From: Gammaproteobacteria bacterium | GTDB lineage: Bacteria > Pseudomonadota > Gammaproteobacteria > Steroidobacterales > Steroidobacteraceae | Assembly: GCA_003164785.1 (NCBI GenBank) | Contig: PLUE01000060.1 | Span: forward strand, 1-60,231 | Length of the DNA stretch: 60,231 nt | Direction: 5' to 3' | In this document: positions 16,724-24,151 of the stretch, piece after piece | Layout: every line of letters starts with the position of its first letter | Numbering within the stretch: the first letter of the stretch is position 1 | Notes under the pieces: model-generated | What the model was told of the DNA's origin: nothing | The model's database searches: none | What the model saw: only the letters and a program-made list of their open reading frames with translations | Translations under genes and position numbers: made by a program

Positions 16724-18502
16724 TTAGGTTCCCATCAGTTGTCGGTAGGCGGCCGACGTGTTCGACAACTCGCGATGCGTGCCCTGAGCCGCGATATGCC
16801 CATCCGCCAACAGCAGGACCCGGTCCGCCATGAGGATGGTCGAGAGTTTGCTGGACACGATCAGCACGGTGACATCGTGGCCGCCGGCGCCATGCCGGTA
16901 GTTGCGGATATTCCGCAGCACCGTGTGTTCGGTCGCGGCGTCGAGCGCGCTGGTGGCCTCATCGAGACCGAGTATCGAGGCTTTGGCCAGCAGCGCGCGC
17001 GCCAGGCACAGCCGTTGCCGCTGGCCGCCCGACAGCGTCACTCCCCGGTCTCCCAGGGGGGTGTCCAATCCCTGCGGCAGGCGGGCGATCACGTCGCCCG
17101 CCGCCGCCATCTCGAGGGCCGCGAGCACGTCGGCATCACTGGCCTTTGGATCGGCGATCCGCAGGTTCGCCGCCAGGGTGTCGGAGAATAGAAAGCTGTC
17201 CTGGGTGACCACGTGCACGCGGCGCTGCAGCTGGTGCAGGTCGAGCGTCTTCACGTCCTGCCATCCCGCCGCATCCGAACCAATGGCCACCTCGCCGGCC
17301 TCGGCTTCCAGCAAACGGGGCAGCAGGGCGGTGAGACTGCTCTTGCCCGATCCGGTCGTGCCGACGAGTGCAACGATCTCGCCAGGCTCGATTTGAAAAG
17401 TGCAGTCCTTCAGGATCGGATTGCTGCCAGGGGACGCGCCGAGGACGGCACCCGTGACGCGCACGCCGAGCGGACCGGATGGCAGCGACGCGCTGCCGCC
17501 CACGATCCCCACCTCGGCATCCAGGAGCTCCCAGATGCGGGCGGCCGACGAACGGGCATCGGCGAATATCTGCATCACGCGCCCGACACCCTCGATCCGA
17601 AAAACCAGCATATTGGCGATGAGCAACGAGGCGACCAATTCGCCGATATTGAGCGTTCCCTGGCCCACCAGGTACGCGCCGAAAGCGAGAATCCACACCT
17701 GGCTCATGGCGACCACCACTTGCGGTAATGGTATGCGCCACGATGCGAAAGCCAGGGCAGCGCGCGCGTGGCCGGTGAAGTCGTAGACTTGGCCGCTGAA
17801 GCTCGCCACGCGGGCGGGCTCCAAGGCGAAGGCCTTGATGACCCGGACGCCGTTGACGCCTTCGCTCAGGTCCTGGCTGACGGCGTCATAGGCAGCGCCG
17901 ACCGCTCGATCCAAAGCCACCAGATCGGCCGTCTGGACCACGAAAATGGTGACGCCGGCTCCGGTCAGCAGCAGTGGAATCAAGCCCAACAGCGGGTTGT
18001 ACCAGGTGAGGATCCCGATGGCTGCGAGAGCTACCAGCCCCGTTTCGAACACCTGGCGCCAGAAGTTGATCAACGCATCGCGCACCTTGTCGGCGTCCCG
18101 GGTGGTTCTGGTCACGAGCTCACCGACGCCGTGGCGTCGATGGTAAGCGAGGTCGAGTCTTTGAACCTGAGCGAGGATGCGCTCCCGTAACATGAACAGC
18201 AGATCCTGGCCTATCTGCAACGACGACAGGCTTGCGAAATATTGAAATCCGCCCCGCAGCAGCGCGACCGACAGCAGCACCACGACCCAGTTTCGAGCGA
18301 TCGAATAATCGAGCATGCCGCCGATCCGAACCACGGCCACGCCGCGCTCGACGTCATGGATCGCCCGGCCGATCAGCCATTGCTGCCAGGCGAGACTCAG
18401 GTTCGCGATCATGAACAGCAGGGCAGTCAGGCCGAAGCGCCAGGGCATGAAGCGGTAGAGCGCAAGGCAGCGCAGCAGGGGCTGGTTCCGGGCGGCCCGC
18501 AT
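16724..18502 (-). CDS. ABC exporter half-transporter (membrane + ATPase domains), first of a pair
   Basis: A 592-residue half-transporter starting MRAARNQPLLRC. ATG 18502 lies one base after the desulfinase stop codon, so translation is likely coupled; the longer open frame upstream is desulfinase sequence in another phase. Six predicted membrane helices are followed by an ATPase domain with Walker A GTTGSGKSS, canonical signature LSGGQRQRLCLARALL and ILGLDEATSALD. The switch-histidine position reads VSSKLST instead of xxHRLST, so this subunit may hold a degenerate ATP site, as is common in heterodimeric exporters. Confidence 0.92.
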   Translation of the reverse strand: MRAARNQPLLRCLALYRFMPWRFGLTALLFMIANLSLAWQQWLIGRAIHDVERGVAVVRIGGMLDYSIARNWVVVLLSVALLRGGFQYFASLSSLQIGQDLLFMLRERILAQVQRLDLAYHRRHGVGELVTRTTRDADKVRDALINFWRQVFETGLVALAAIGILTWYNPLLGLIPLLLTGAGVTIFVVQTADLVALDRAVGAAYDAVSQDLSEGVNGVRVIKAFALEPARVASFSGQVYDFTGHARAALAFASWRIPLPQVVVAMSQVWILAFGAYLVGQGTLNIGELVASLLIANMLVFRIEGVGRVMQIFADARSSAARIWELLDAEVGIVGGSASLPSGPLGVRVTGAVLGASPGSNPILKDCTFQIEPGEIVALVGTTGSGKSSLTALLPRLLEAEAGEVAIGSDAAGWQDVKTLDLHQLQRRVHVVTQDSFLFSDTLAANLRIADPKASDADVLAALEMAAAGDVIARLPQGLDTPLGDRGVTLSGGQRQRLCLARALLAKASILGLDEATSALDAATEHTVLRNIRNYRHGAGGHDVTVLIVSSKLSTILMADRVLLLADGHIAAQGTHRELSNTSAAYRQLMGT

Positions 18503-18503
18503 G

Positions 18504-19628
18504 TCAGTGAACGACGCCGAGGGGGGGTGTTGCAGAGCCGGCGGCACCTTGGGGCGGCGCCATCGACGACCCTCGCGTTCGAACGAGTACATCGCGAAGC
18601 GGAGCGTCGTCCATCCACCCGGGGACATCGACGTTCTGCGCCAGAAAGCCCTGGGAATCGATGAAGTTCTTGAAGCTGTCGAGCCCGCTGATCCGCAGGG
18701 CCGACAGATCCAGCTGCAACCGGCGGTGAACATCCCCGCCGTACCCAACGCGCGCCCAGTGTTCGGTGACCCCGGATTCGCGAGCAAGCATGGTGATCAC
18801 GGCGTCGTGATGGGTCGCCGCCCATTCGCCGGCGAGGACTACCTGGGTGAGGATGGCCCGCACCAACCCTGGATGCTGATCGAGCAGATATTGACTGACG
18901 GTGAACGGCCGCGGCGCGCCATTGCTGATGCGAACGTACGGGTCCGGATGGAACCCGATGTTGGCGATTATCCGGGCGCCCAGCGCATGCGTGGTCTGTG
19001 CGCCATGAGCGTCCTTCACATAGACGGCGTCGACCTGTCCGCGCGTCAGGGCTTCGATCTCGTTGACATATCGATAGCGGCCGCGCCGACCGGCGCCGGT
19101 GCCAATGATCGAGCCGTCCAACGTCGCGCTGGCCACGGGATGATCCGGAAGATCGATGAGTTCAACGTCGGCGGTGCTCAGCCCTTCGGTGGCCAACGCA
19201 ACGTGGCAGCCGCGCAGCGCCGCGGCGCGACTATGATCGAGCACGACGTCGTGTCGTGGGATGCCGATGCGCCGGCCGCGCAGGTCCCGGAGCTGGGAGA
19301 GCCCCGACGTCGGCATGGCGATGATGGCTTGGTATTCGTCGGTCCAGGTGAGCCCGATCACCCGGGTCGCCTGCCCATTGGCCCGAGCCCAGAGCGCCGG
19401 AACGCTGCCGCCGTGTCGAAACGAATTGGGCAACGGGCTCTCGTGGTACCGGGTCAACAACGGATCTTCGCCGATTTCCGGCAAGGATTTCAATTGGATG
19501 CCGCCGTACTCGAGCAGCACCTGGTCGATCCAACCGAGCTGGATGGCGAGACTCAAGGGGGTCGGTACCGGACAACGCGCGTACCAAAGCTCGGGCAGTG
19601 CGGTCACGGTCGCATCTATGGGGAACAA
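18504..19628 (-). CDS. DszB-like sulfinate desulfinase (copy 2)
   Basis: 374 residues, no signal peptide, with the periplasmic-binding-protein-like fold of DszB (2'-hydroxybiphenyl-2-sulfinate desulfinase). The DszB nucleophile region (YSNCPVPN) is matched by WYARCPVPT with Cys19. The second catalytic block of DszB, H-x9-R-x-G-G, is matched by His62 and Arg72 (YHESPLPNSFRHGG). All three DszB catalytic residue types (Cys27, His60, Arg70) are thus present with the same H-R spacing. Such enzymes cleave C-S in aryl sulfinates to release sulfite. It is the first gene of an operon with two ABC exporter genes. The substrate is unknown. Confidence 0.8.
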   Translation of the reverse strand: MFPIDATVTALPELWYARCPVPTPLSLAIQLGWIDQVLLEYGGIQLKSLPEIGEDPLLTRYHESPLPNSFRHGGSVPALWARANGQATRVIGLTWTDEYQAIIAMPTSGLSQLRDLRGRRIGIPRHDVVLDHSRAAALRGCHVALATEGLSTADVELIDLPDHPVASATLDGSIIGTGAGRRGRYRYVNEIEALTRGQVDAVYVKDAHGAQTTHALGARIIANIGFHPDPYVRISNGAPRPFTVSQYLLDQHPGLVRAILTQVVLAGEWAATHHDAVITMLARESGVTEHWARVGYGGDVHRRLQLDLSALRISGLDSFKNFIDSQGFLAQNVDVPGWMDDAPLRDVLVRTRGSSMAPPQGAAGSATPPLGVVH

Positions 19629-19675
19629 AGCGGCACCGAAATGGGGTATACGAACATTGGCATACGGAGTTGAGT

Positions 19676-19691
19676 GGCAGAAAGCGTGCCA
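19676..19691 (-). promoter_or_regulatory. Sigma-54 (-24/-12) promoter for the desulfinase-exporter operon
   Basis: On the complement TGGCACG-CTTT-CTGCC: a perfect -24 element and a -12 with the invariant GC correctly spaced. It lies 48 nt before ATG 19628. The activator gene at 19923 is divergent and 230 bp away, so its protein could act here locally. Confidence 0.68.
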
Positions 19692-19922
19692 ATCGATGGG
19701 TCGATGAGAAATATAAACTTACGCGGAAATTCCCCGCATTGGGCGATTGGCCGCGCCGCTGGCGGCGAATCCGCCGGGGCCCGGGTGCTGCATTTGAGGC
19801 AGCCGCTGGTGCCTTCGATGCCATGGCTGCCCAAAACTCGGACCTGCATATTCAAAAAACGCATATGGGTTGTCCTTTTAGTTAGTTCTGTTCATGGACA
19901 CCGCGTCCTAGACTACAACCCA

Positions 19923-21155
19923 ATGAATACCCATGATCGAAACGAATACGTTCTGCGCGGCGCCGCGCTGCGCAGCGCAAGCAAACAAGATACCGTGGTA
20001 TCGCTCGAACCGGACGACACCGAGGTTCTGTCCAGCAAGGCCAAGGCGCTGGTGTTTGCCGACCCGTCGTCGCGGCGTTTGCTGGCGTATATCGATAAGC
20101 TGGCGCCGAGCGAGGCGCCGGTGCTCATCATCGGCGAGACCGGCACGGGCAAGGAGCTGGTGGCCCGGCACATCCACCAGGTCAGCGGACGTCGCGGTCC
20201 TTTCCTGGCGGTCAATTGCGGCGCGATCAGCGAGCAGCTGTCGGAAAGCGAATTGTTCGGTCATGAGGCGGGGGCGTTCACCGGCGCGGTGGGCCGCCGC
20301 GAAGGCTGGTTCGAGGCCGCCAATGGGGGCACGTTGTTCCTCGATGAGATCGGCGATCTGCCGCTGCCCATGCAGGTCAAGCTGCTGCGGGTGTTGCAAG
20401 AGCGCGAAATCGTTCGCATAGGGTCGCGCAAGGCCATCCCGGTCAATGTCCGGGTGGTGGCGGCGACCAACCTTGATCTGCAGCATGCCGTTGCCGCGGG
20501 TCATTTTCGACGCGACCTGTATTATCGGTTGAATGTGGCCCAGGCACACCTGCCGCCGCTGCGCGATCGGCGTGGCGACGTGCTTCCTTTGGTCGAGTAT
20601 TTCCTCGGTGTTTACAGCGCGCGCGCCGGCAAGCCGATTCCGGCGCTGTCTCCCGAGGCCGCGGATGCGCTGCTCAATCAGGCGTGGCCGGGCAATATTC
20701 GCGAACTGGAGAACGCGGTCCAATTTGCACTGTTGCTGTCCGGCGGTGATACGGTTCGGGTGGAGCATCTTCGGGCGATCGATACTCCTTTACCCGAGGG
20801 ACGAAGTGATTGGGATCGCATGGCAGTCGATGTGCCGCCCTTCGTCAGCCGCGAAGCGCAGCCGCTGGAGGCGATGGCGATTCAGCTCCGACGTGCCTTC
20901 GCGAGTCCGGGAAAGACGTTGTTCGACGATCTGGAGCGGGTGATCGTGACGGAGGTATTCGAACATTGCGCCAGCAATCAGTCGCAGTCGGCGGCGCTTC
21001 TGGGGATCACCCGCAACATGGTGCGCACCTTGCTCAAACGACACGGACTCATCAGCGATGTGTCGTTCACCGGCATGCGTGAGGAGCCGGAACGTGTGGA
21101 AGCGCCGACGCGCACGGTCGTAAGCCACTGGTCCGCGGACCTCGGCAGCATCTAG
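19923..21155 (+). CDS. Sigma-54-dependent transcriptional activator without sensor domain (SfnR-like)
   Basis: A 410-residue enhancer-binding protein. After a short N-terminus with no recognisable sensor domain come the AAA+ motifs: Walker A GETGTGKE (71-78), the sigma-54-contact loop GAFTGA (117-122), Walker [13 protein letters not shown] (135-146), and [11 protein letters not shown]-terminal Fis-type helix-turn-helix ([20 protein letters not shown]) completes it. Lack of a sensor domain is shared with SfnR of Pseudomonas, which drives dimethyl-sulfone monooxygenase genes during sulfur limitation and is controlled at the level of its own expression. The frame opens further upstream, but ATG 19923 starts the conserved protein. 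The permease genes follow on the same strand. Confidence 0.9.
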   Translation: MNTHDRNEYVLRGAALRSASKQDTVVSLEPDDTEVLSSKAKALVFADPSSRRLLAYIDKLAPSEAPVLIIGETGTGKELVARHIHQVSGRRGPFLAVNCGAISEQLSESELFGHEAGAFTGAVGRREGWFEAANGGTLFLDEIGDLPLPMQVKLLRVLQEREIVRIGSRKAIPVNVRVVAATNLDLQHAVAAGHFRRDLYYRLNVAQAHLPPLRDRRGDVLPLVEYFLGVYSARAGKPIPALSPEAADALLNQAWPGNIRELENAVQFALLLSGGDTVRVEHLRAIDTPLPEGRSDWDRMAVDVPPFVSREAQPLEAMAIQLRRAFASPGKTLFDDLERVIVTEVFEHCASNQSQSAALLGITRNMVRTLLKRHGLISDVSFTGMREEPERVEAPTRTVVSHWSADLGSI

Positions 21156-21163
21156 CCGTCGTG

Positions 21164-21982
21164 ATGAACGCATCCACGTCGAGCATCGCGCGCAGCTCCT
21201 TCGCGGCGGGGACGCCGCGGCGATTCTCGTGGGCGCGATTGCGTAGTCCGGCGTCACTCGTCTCGCCGCTGTTGCTGCTCGCGGCATGGACGGCGGCGAC
21301 GCGCGCCCATTGGTTTTCCGATCAGGTGTTGGTGCCGCCACAGGCGGTCGTCGATGCCTTCCGCGAAGTGTGGGAGAGCGGCGAATTCCCGGCGGACCTG
21401 AAAATCAGTTTGTTCCGGCTGCTCGTAGGATTCTCCTTGGGCAGCGTCGGCGGCGTGGCGCTCGGCGTCCTGCTGGCCACATCGGAGCGTGCGCGCGTGT
21501 ACCTGGGGCCCACCTTCAATCTGATCCGCCAGGTGCCGACGCTGGCACTGACGCCGTTGTTCATTCTGCTGTTCGGCATCGGCGAGACGTTCAAAATCGT
21601 CATCATCCTCAAGTCGACGATCTATCCCGTTGCCATCGCCACCATGGAGGGCGTGCGCACCATTCCGCGTCAGTATCTGGAGGTGGGACGAGCCTACAAA
21701 CTGGGCGCCTGGGCGAGGTTCCACCGAATCATTTTCCCCTCTTCGGTGGCGCCCATGTTGACGGGCGTGCGCATCGCGCTGGGGCGCTCGTGGATGGTGC
21801 TGGTGGCGGTCGAATTGCTGGCCGCCGACACCGGCATCGGCCAGTTGATGGCCGTCGGCAGGCAGATGTTGCGGCTGGATATCGTGATGGTCGGGGTCAT
21901 CACCACCGGCCTGATCGGCTTTTCGTTTGACCGGATCTTGGTCGGGATCGAGCGCGCACTGCTCCCCTGGAAGCCTCGGTGA
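21164..21982 (+). CDS. SsuC/TauC-type ABC transporter permease (first)
   Basis: A 272-residue inner-membrane permease with six predicted helices and the BPD-type coupling loop EVGRAYKLGAWARFHRIIFPSSVAPMLTG (EAA motif region), followed by RIALGRSWMVLVAVELLA, which is typical of sulfonate and taurine permeases. It starts 9 bp after the activator stop and overlaps the second permease by 1 nt, so the three genes probably form one operon. It would pair with the ATPase at 12998. GTG 21161 is an alternative start. Confidence 0.88.
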   Translation: MNASTSSIARSSFAAGTPRRFSWARLRSPASLVSPLLLLAAWTAATRAHWFSDQVLVPPQAVVDAFREVWESGEFPADLKISLFRLLVGFSLGSVGGVALGVLLATSERARVYLGPTFNLIRQVPTLALTPLFILLFGIGETFKIVIILKSTIYPVAIATMEGVRTIPRQYLEVGRAYKLGAWARFHRIIFPSSVAPMLTGVRIALGRSWMVLVAVELLAADTGIGQLMAVGRQMLRLDIVMVGVITTGLIGFSFDRILVGIERALLPWKPR

Positions 21983-22746
21983 TGGCCCACCTCGGCGATC
22001 GCCTGAAGCCGTTGCGGGGGTGGTTGGTCCCCTTGCTCTTGCTTGGTATGTGGGAATACACGTCGCACCGCGACGCGCTGCACGCCTATGCCTTCGCGCC
22101 ACTCGAGCAAATGGTGACGGCGCTCGGTGAATTGATCGGCAACGGCGACTTGTGGGCCAACTCCGTGGCGAGCCTCGAACGTACGAGCATCGGGCTTTTG
22201 CTGGGCGTAGCGGCGGGCATCGGCGTCGGCGTGCTCATGGCATTTTCGCGGATTGCGTTGACGCTAATCAATCCGCTGTATCAATCGGTCCGGCAGTTGC
22301 CGCTGTTGGCATTGACGCCGCTCGTCGGCATGTGGATGGGCAACGGCGAGCCGAGCAAGGTCCTGATCATTTCGCTGGCGGCATTTTATCCGATGGTGCT
22401 CAGCACCTACGAAGGGCTGCGCCACGTCGATGCGCGCTATACGGAGGTGGCCCGTGTCTTCCGTCTCAACCGACGGCAGTCGTTTCGCCAGGTGCAGCTG
22501 CCGGCCGCGCTGCCCAGCGTGGTTGCCGGCTTGCAGCAGGCGGTTTCGTTCGCATGGATCGCCGCCGTGGGAAGCGAATTGCTGTTCAACGTGGGCCCGG
22601 GTCTCGGCAACCTGATGATGATTGCCGAGAACAACGCCCGCATGGACGTCATCATCGTGTGCACTGCGAGCGTCACGGCGCTCGGCTTCGCGATGAGCTA
22701 CGCGGCGTCGCTCATCGCCTCCCGCCTGCAGCGCTGGCGACATTAG
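21982..22746 (+). CDS. SsuC/TauC-type ABC transporter permease (second)
   Basis: A 254-residue paralogue of the preceding permease, with the same six-helix plan and coupling loop (EVARVFRLNRRQSFRQVQLPAALPS) and the FAWIAAVGSELLF segment. Having two distinct permeases suggests a heterodimeric membrane channel rather than the SsuC homodimer. ATG 21982 overlaps the previous stop (TGATG); GTG 21979 is also possible. The 3' end overlaps the convergent monooxygenase gene by 35 bp. Confidence 0.87.
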   Translation: MAHLGDRLKPLRGWLVPLLLLGMWEYTSHRDALHAYAFAPLEQMVTALGELIGNGDLWANSVASLERTSIGLLLGVAAGIGVGVLMAFSRIALTLINPLYQSVRQLPLLALTPLVGMWMGNGEPSKVLIISLAAFYPMVLSTYEGLRHVDARYTEVARVFRLNRRQSFRQVQLPAALPSVVAGLQQAVSFAWIAAVGSELLFNVGPGLGNLMMIAENNARMDVIIVCTASVTALGFAMSYAASLIASRLQRWRH

Positions 22747-24130
22747 CATCGCCGGCGACAGCGGCATCCTCGCGGTCGATCGAGGCCGCGGTCGCTGCTG
22801 ACCGATGCACGCCGACCGTATGCGGATTGGCCGGCCGTTTGAGCCGCAGGTTTTCGCGAAAGCTGTCTCCGTCGTATTCCTGGCGCACGAGTCCGCGTCG
22901 CTGTAACAGGGGCACGACCAGCCGGACGAAGTCCTCGAAGCCGCCGGGAAGCAGCGGCGGCACGACGTTGAAGCCGTCGGCGCCTCGCTCGACGAACCAC
23001 TGCTCCATGAGGTCGGCGACTTTTTTCGGCGTGCCGATGACCTGCACATGGCCCTTCGCCACGCTGAACTTCAAGATCAACTGCCGGATGGTTAGATTCT
23101 CGCGCTTGCCCAATTCCATCAACTGCTGGATGCGGCCACGGCCGTTCTCCGGAATGGGTATGTCGTCGGGCAGGGGGCCGTCGAGCGGGTAGGCGGAGAC
23201 GTCCAACCCCATCAGGCCCTGTGAGAAATCCACGGCGTCCTGCAGGGACTGAAATTTGTCCTGGGCCTCCTGATCGGTTTCGGCGACGACCACCGAAATT
23301 CCGGGCGCGATCTTGATGTCGTCCGGATCACGCCCGTATTTCGCCAGGCGGCCCTTCACGTCCGCGTAATAGGCCTGGGCCACGTCGAGCGAGGTGGCCG
23401 AACTGTAGGTCATTTCGCCCACCTTGGCGGCAAACTCCCGGCCGGTGTCCGAATTGCCGGCTTGGACCAGCACCGGGTAACCCTGCAGGGGTCGGGCGAT
23501 GTCGAGCAGCCCATCGGCCGAAAAGTATTCGCCGGTGTGCTTGACCGGGTGGGCGGCGCGCGGGTCGAAGAATTGGTTTCCTTCCCGATCAGGGTGATCG
23601 TAGGCGTCGTCGTCCCAGCTGTCCCAGTACGCCTTGACGACGGCCACGAACTCCTCGGCCCGCTCGTACCGATCGCCATGGCCGCGAAGTTCCTTGATGC
23701 CGAAGTTCTTGGCGGTGTCCTCCTTGTAGGACGACACCACGTTCCACCCCGCCCGGCCGCCGCTGATGTGGTCCAACGAGGCCAGTTGCCGGGCGATGTT
23801 GTAGGGCTCGCTGAAGTTGGTGTTGACCGTCGCCACCAGGCCGATGTGCTGGGTGTGTGCGGCGATCGTGCTGAGCAAGGTCAGCGGTTCGAATTGAAAC
23901 GAGCCGCCCGACCGACTGAGTTGTTTCAGCTTGTCGCCCGAGCGTCCGATGAAATCGGCGACGAAGAACGTGTCGAATTTGGCCGCCTCCGCCAATTTGG
24001 CCATGCCGACCCAGTACCCCAGGTCGGGTCGGCCCGTGGCGGTGACGCCGGGGCTGCGCCAAGCCGCGGGATGATGGCCGAAGCGCATGAAAAACACATT
24101 GAGTGCCAGTCGACGTTGCTGCTGCGTCAT
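22712..24130 (-). CDS. DszA/NtaA/SnaA-type flavin-dependent monooxygenase
   Basis: A 472-residue luciferase-like (LLM) monooxygenase that uses reduced FMN. Family segments: FDTFFVADF, EPLTLLSTIAAHTQHIGL, SLDHISGGRAGWNVVSS, NFGIKE....RYERAEEFV, VLVQAGNSDTGREFAA and ADGFNVVPPLLPGGFEDF. These match DszA (dibenzothiophene-sulfone monooxygenase) and NtaA. DszA opens sulfones to sulfinates, the substrate type of DszB, and two DszB-like genes are present here. The last ~40 residues are a poorly conserved extension overlapping the convergent permease gene. It follows the TonB receptor by 21 bp on the same strand. The exact substrate is unknown. Confidence 0.88.
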   Translation of the reverse strand: MTQQQRRLALNVFFMRFGHHPAAWRSPGVTATGRPDLGYWVGMAKLAEAAKFDTFFVADFIGRSGDKLKQLSRSGGSFQFEPLTLLSTIAAHTQHIGLVATVNTNFSEPYNIARQLASLDHISGGRAGWNVVSSYKEDTAKNFGIKELRGHGDRYERAEEFVAVVKAYWDSWDDDAYDHPDREGNQFFDPRAAHPVKHTGEYFSADGLLDIARPLQGYPVLVQAGNSDTGREFAAKVGEMTYSSATSLDVAQAYYADVKGRLAKYGRDPDDIKIAPGISVVVAETDQEAQDKFQSLQDAVDFSQGLMGLDVSAYPLDGPLPDDIPIPENGRGRIQQLMELGKRENLTIRQLILKFSVAKGHVQVIGTPKKVADLMEQWFVERGADGFNVVPPLLPGGFEDFVRLVVPLLQRRGLVRQEYDGDSFRENLRLKRPANPHTVGVHRSAATAASIDREDAAVAGDANVASAAGGRR

Positions 24131-24151
24131 GATGATGGTGCTCCGTGGCTC

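Noticed and set aside
18504..19628. Annotation of the desulfinase as an SsuA-like binding protein
   Set aside because: The fold is shared, but there is no signal peptide and the Cys/His/Arg set of DszB is present.
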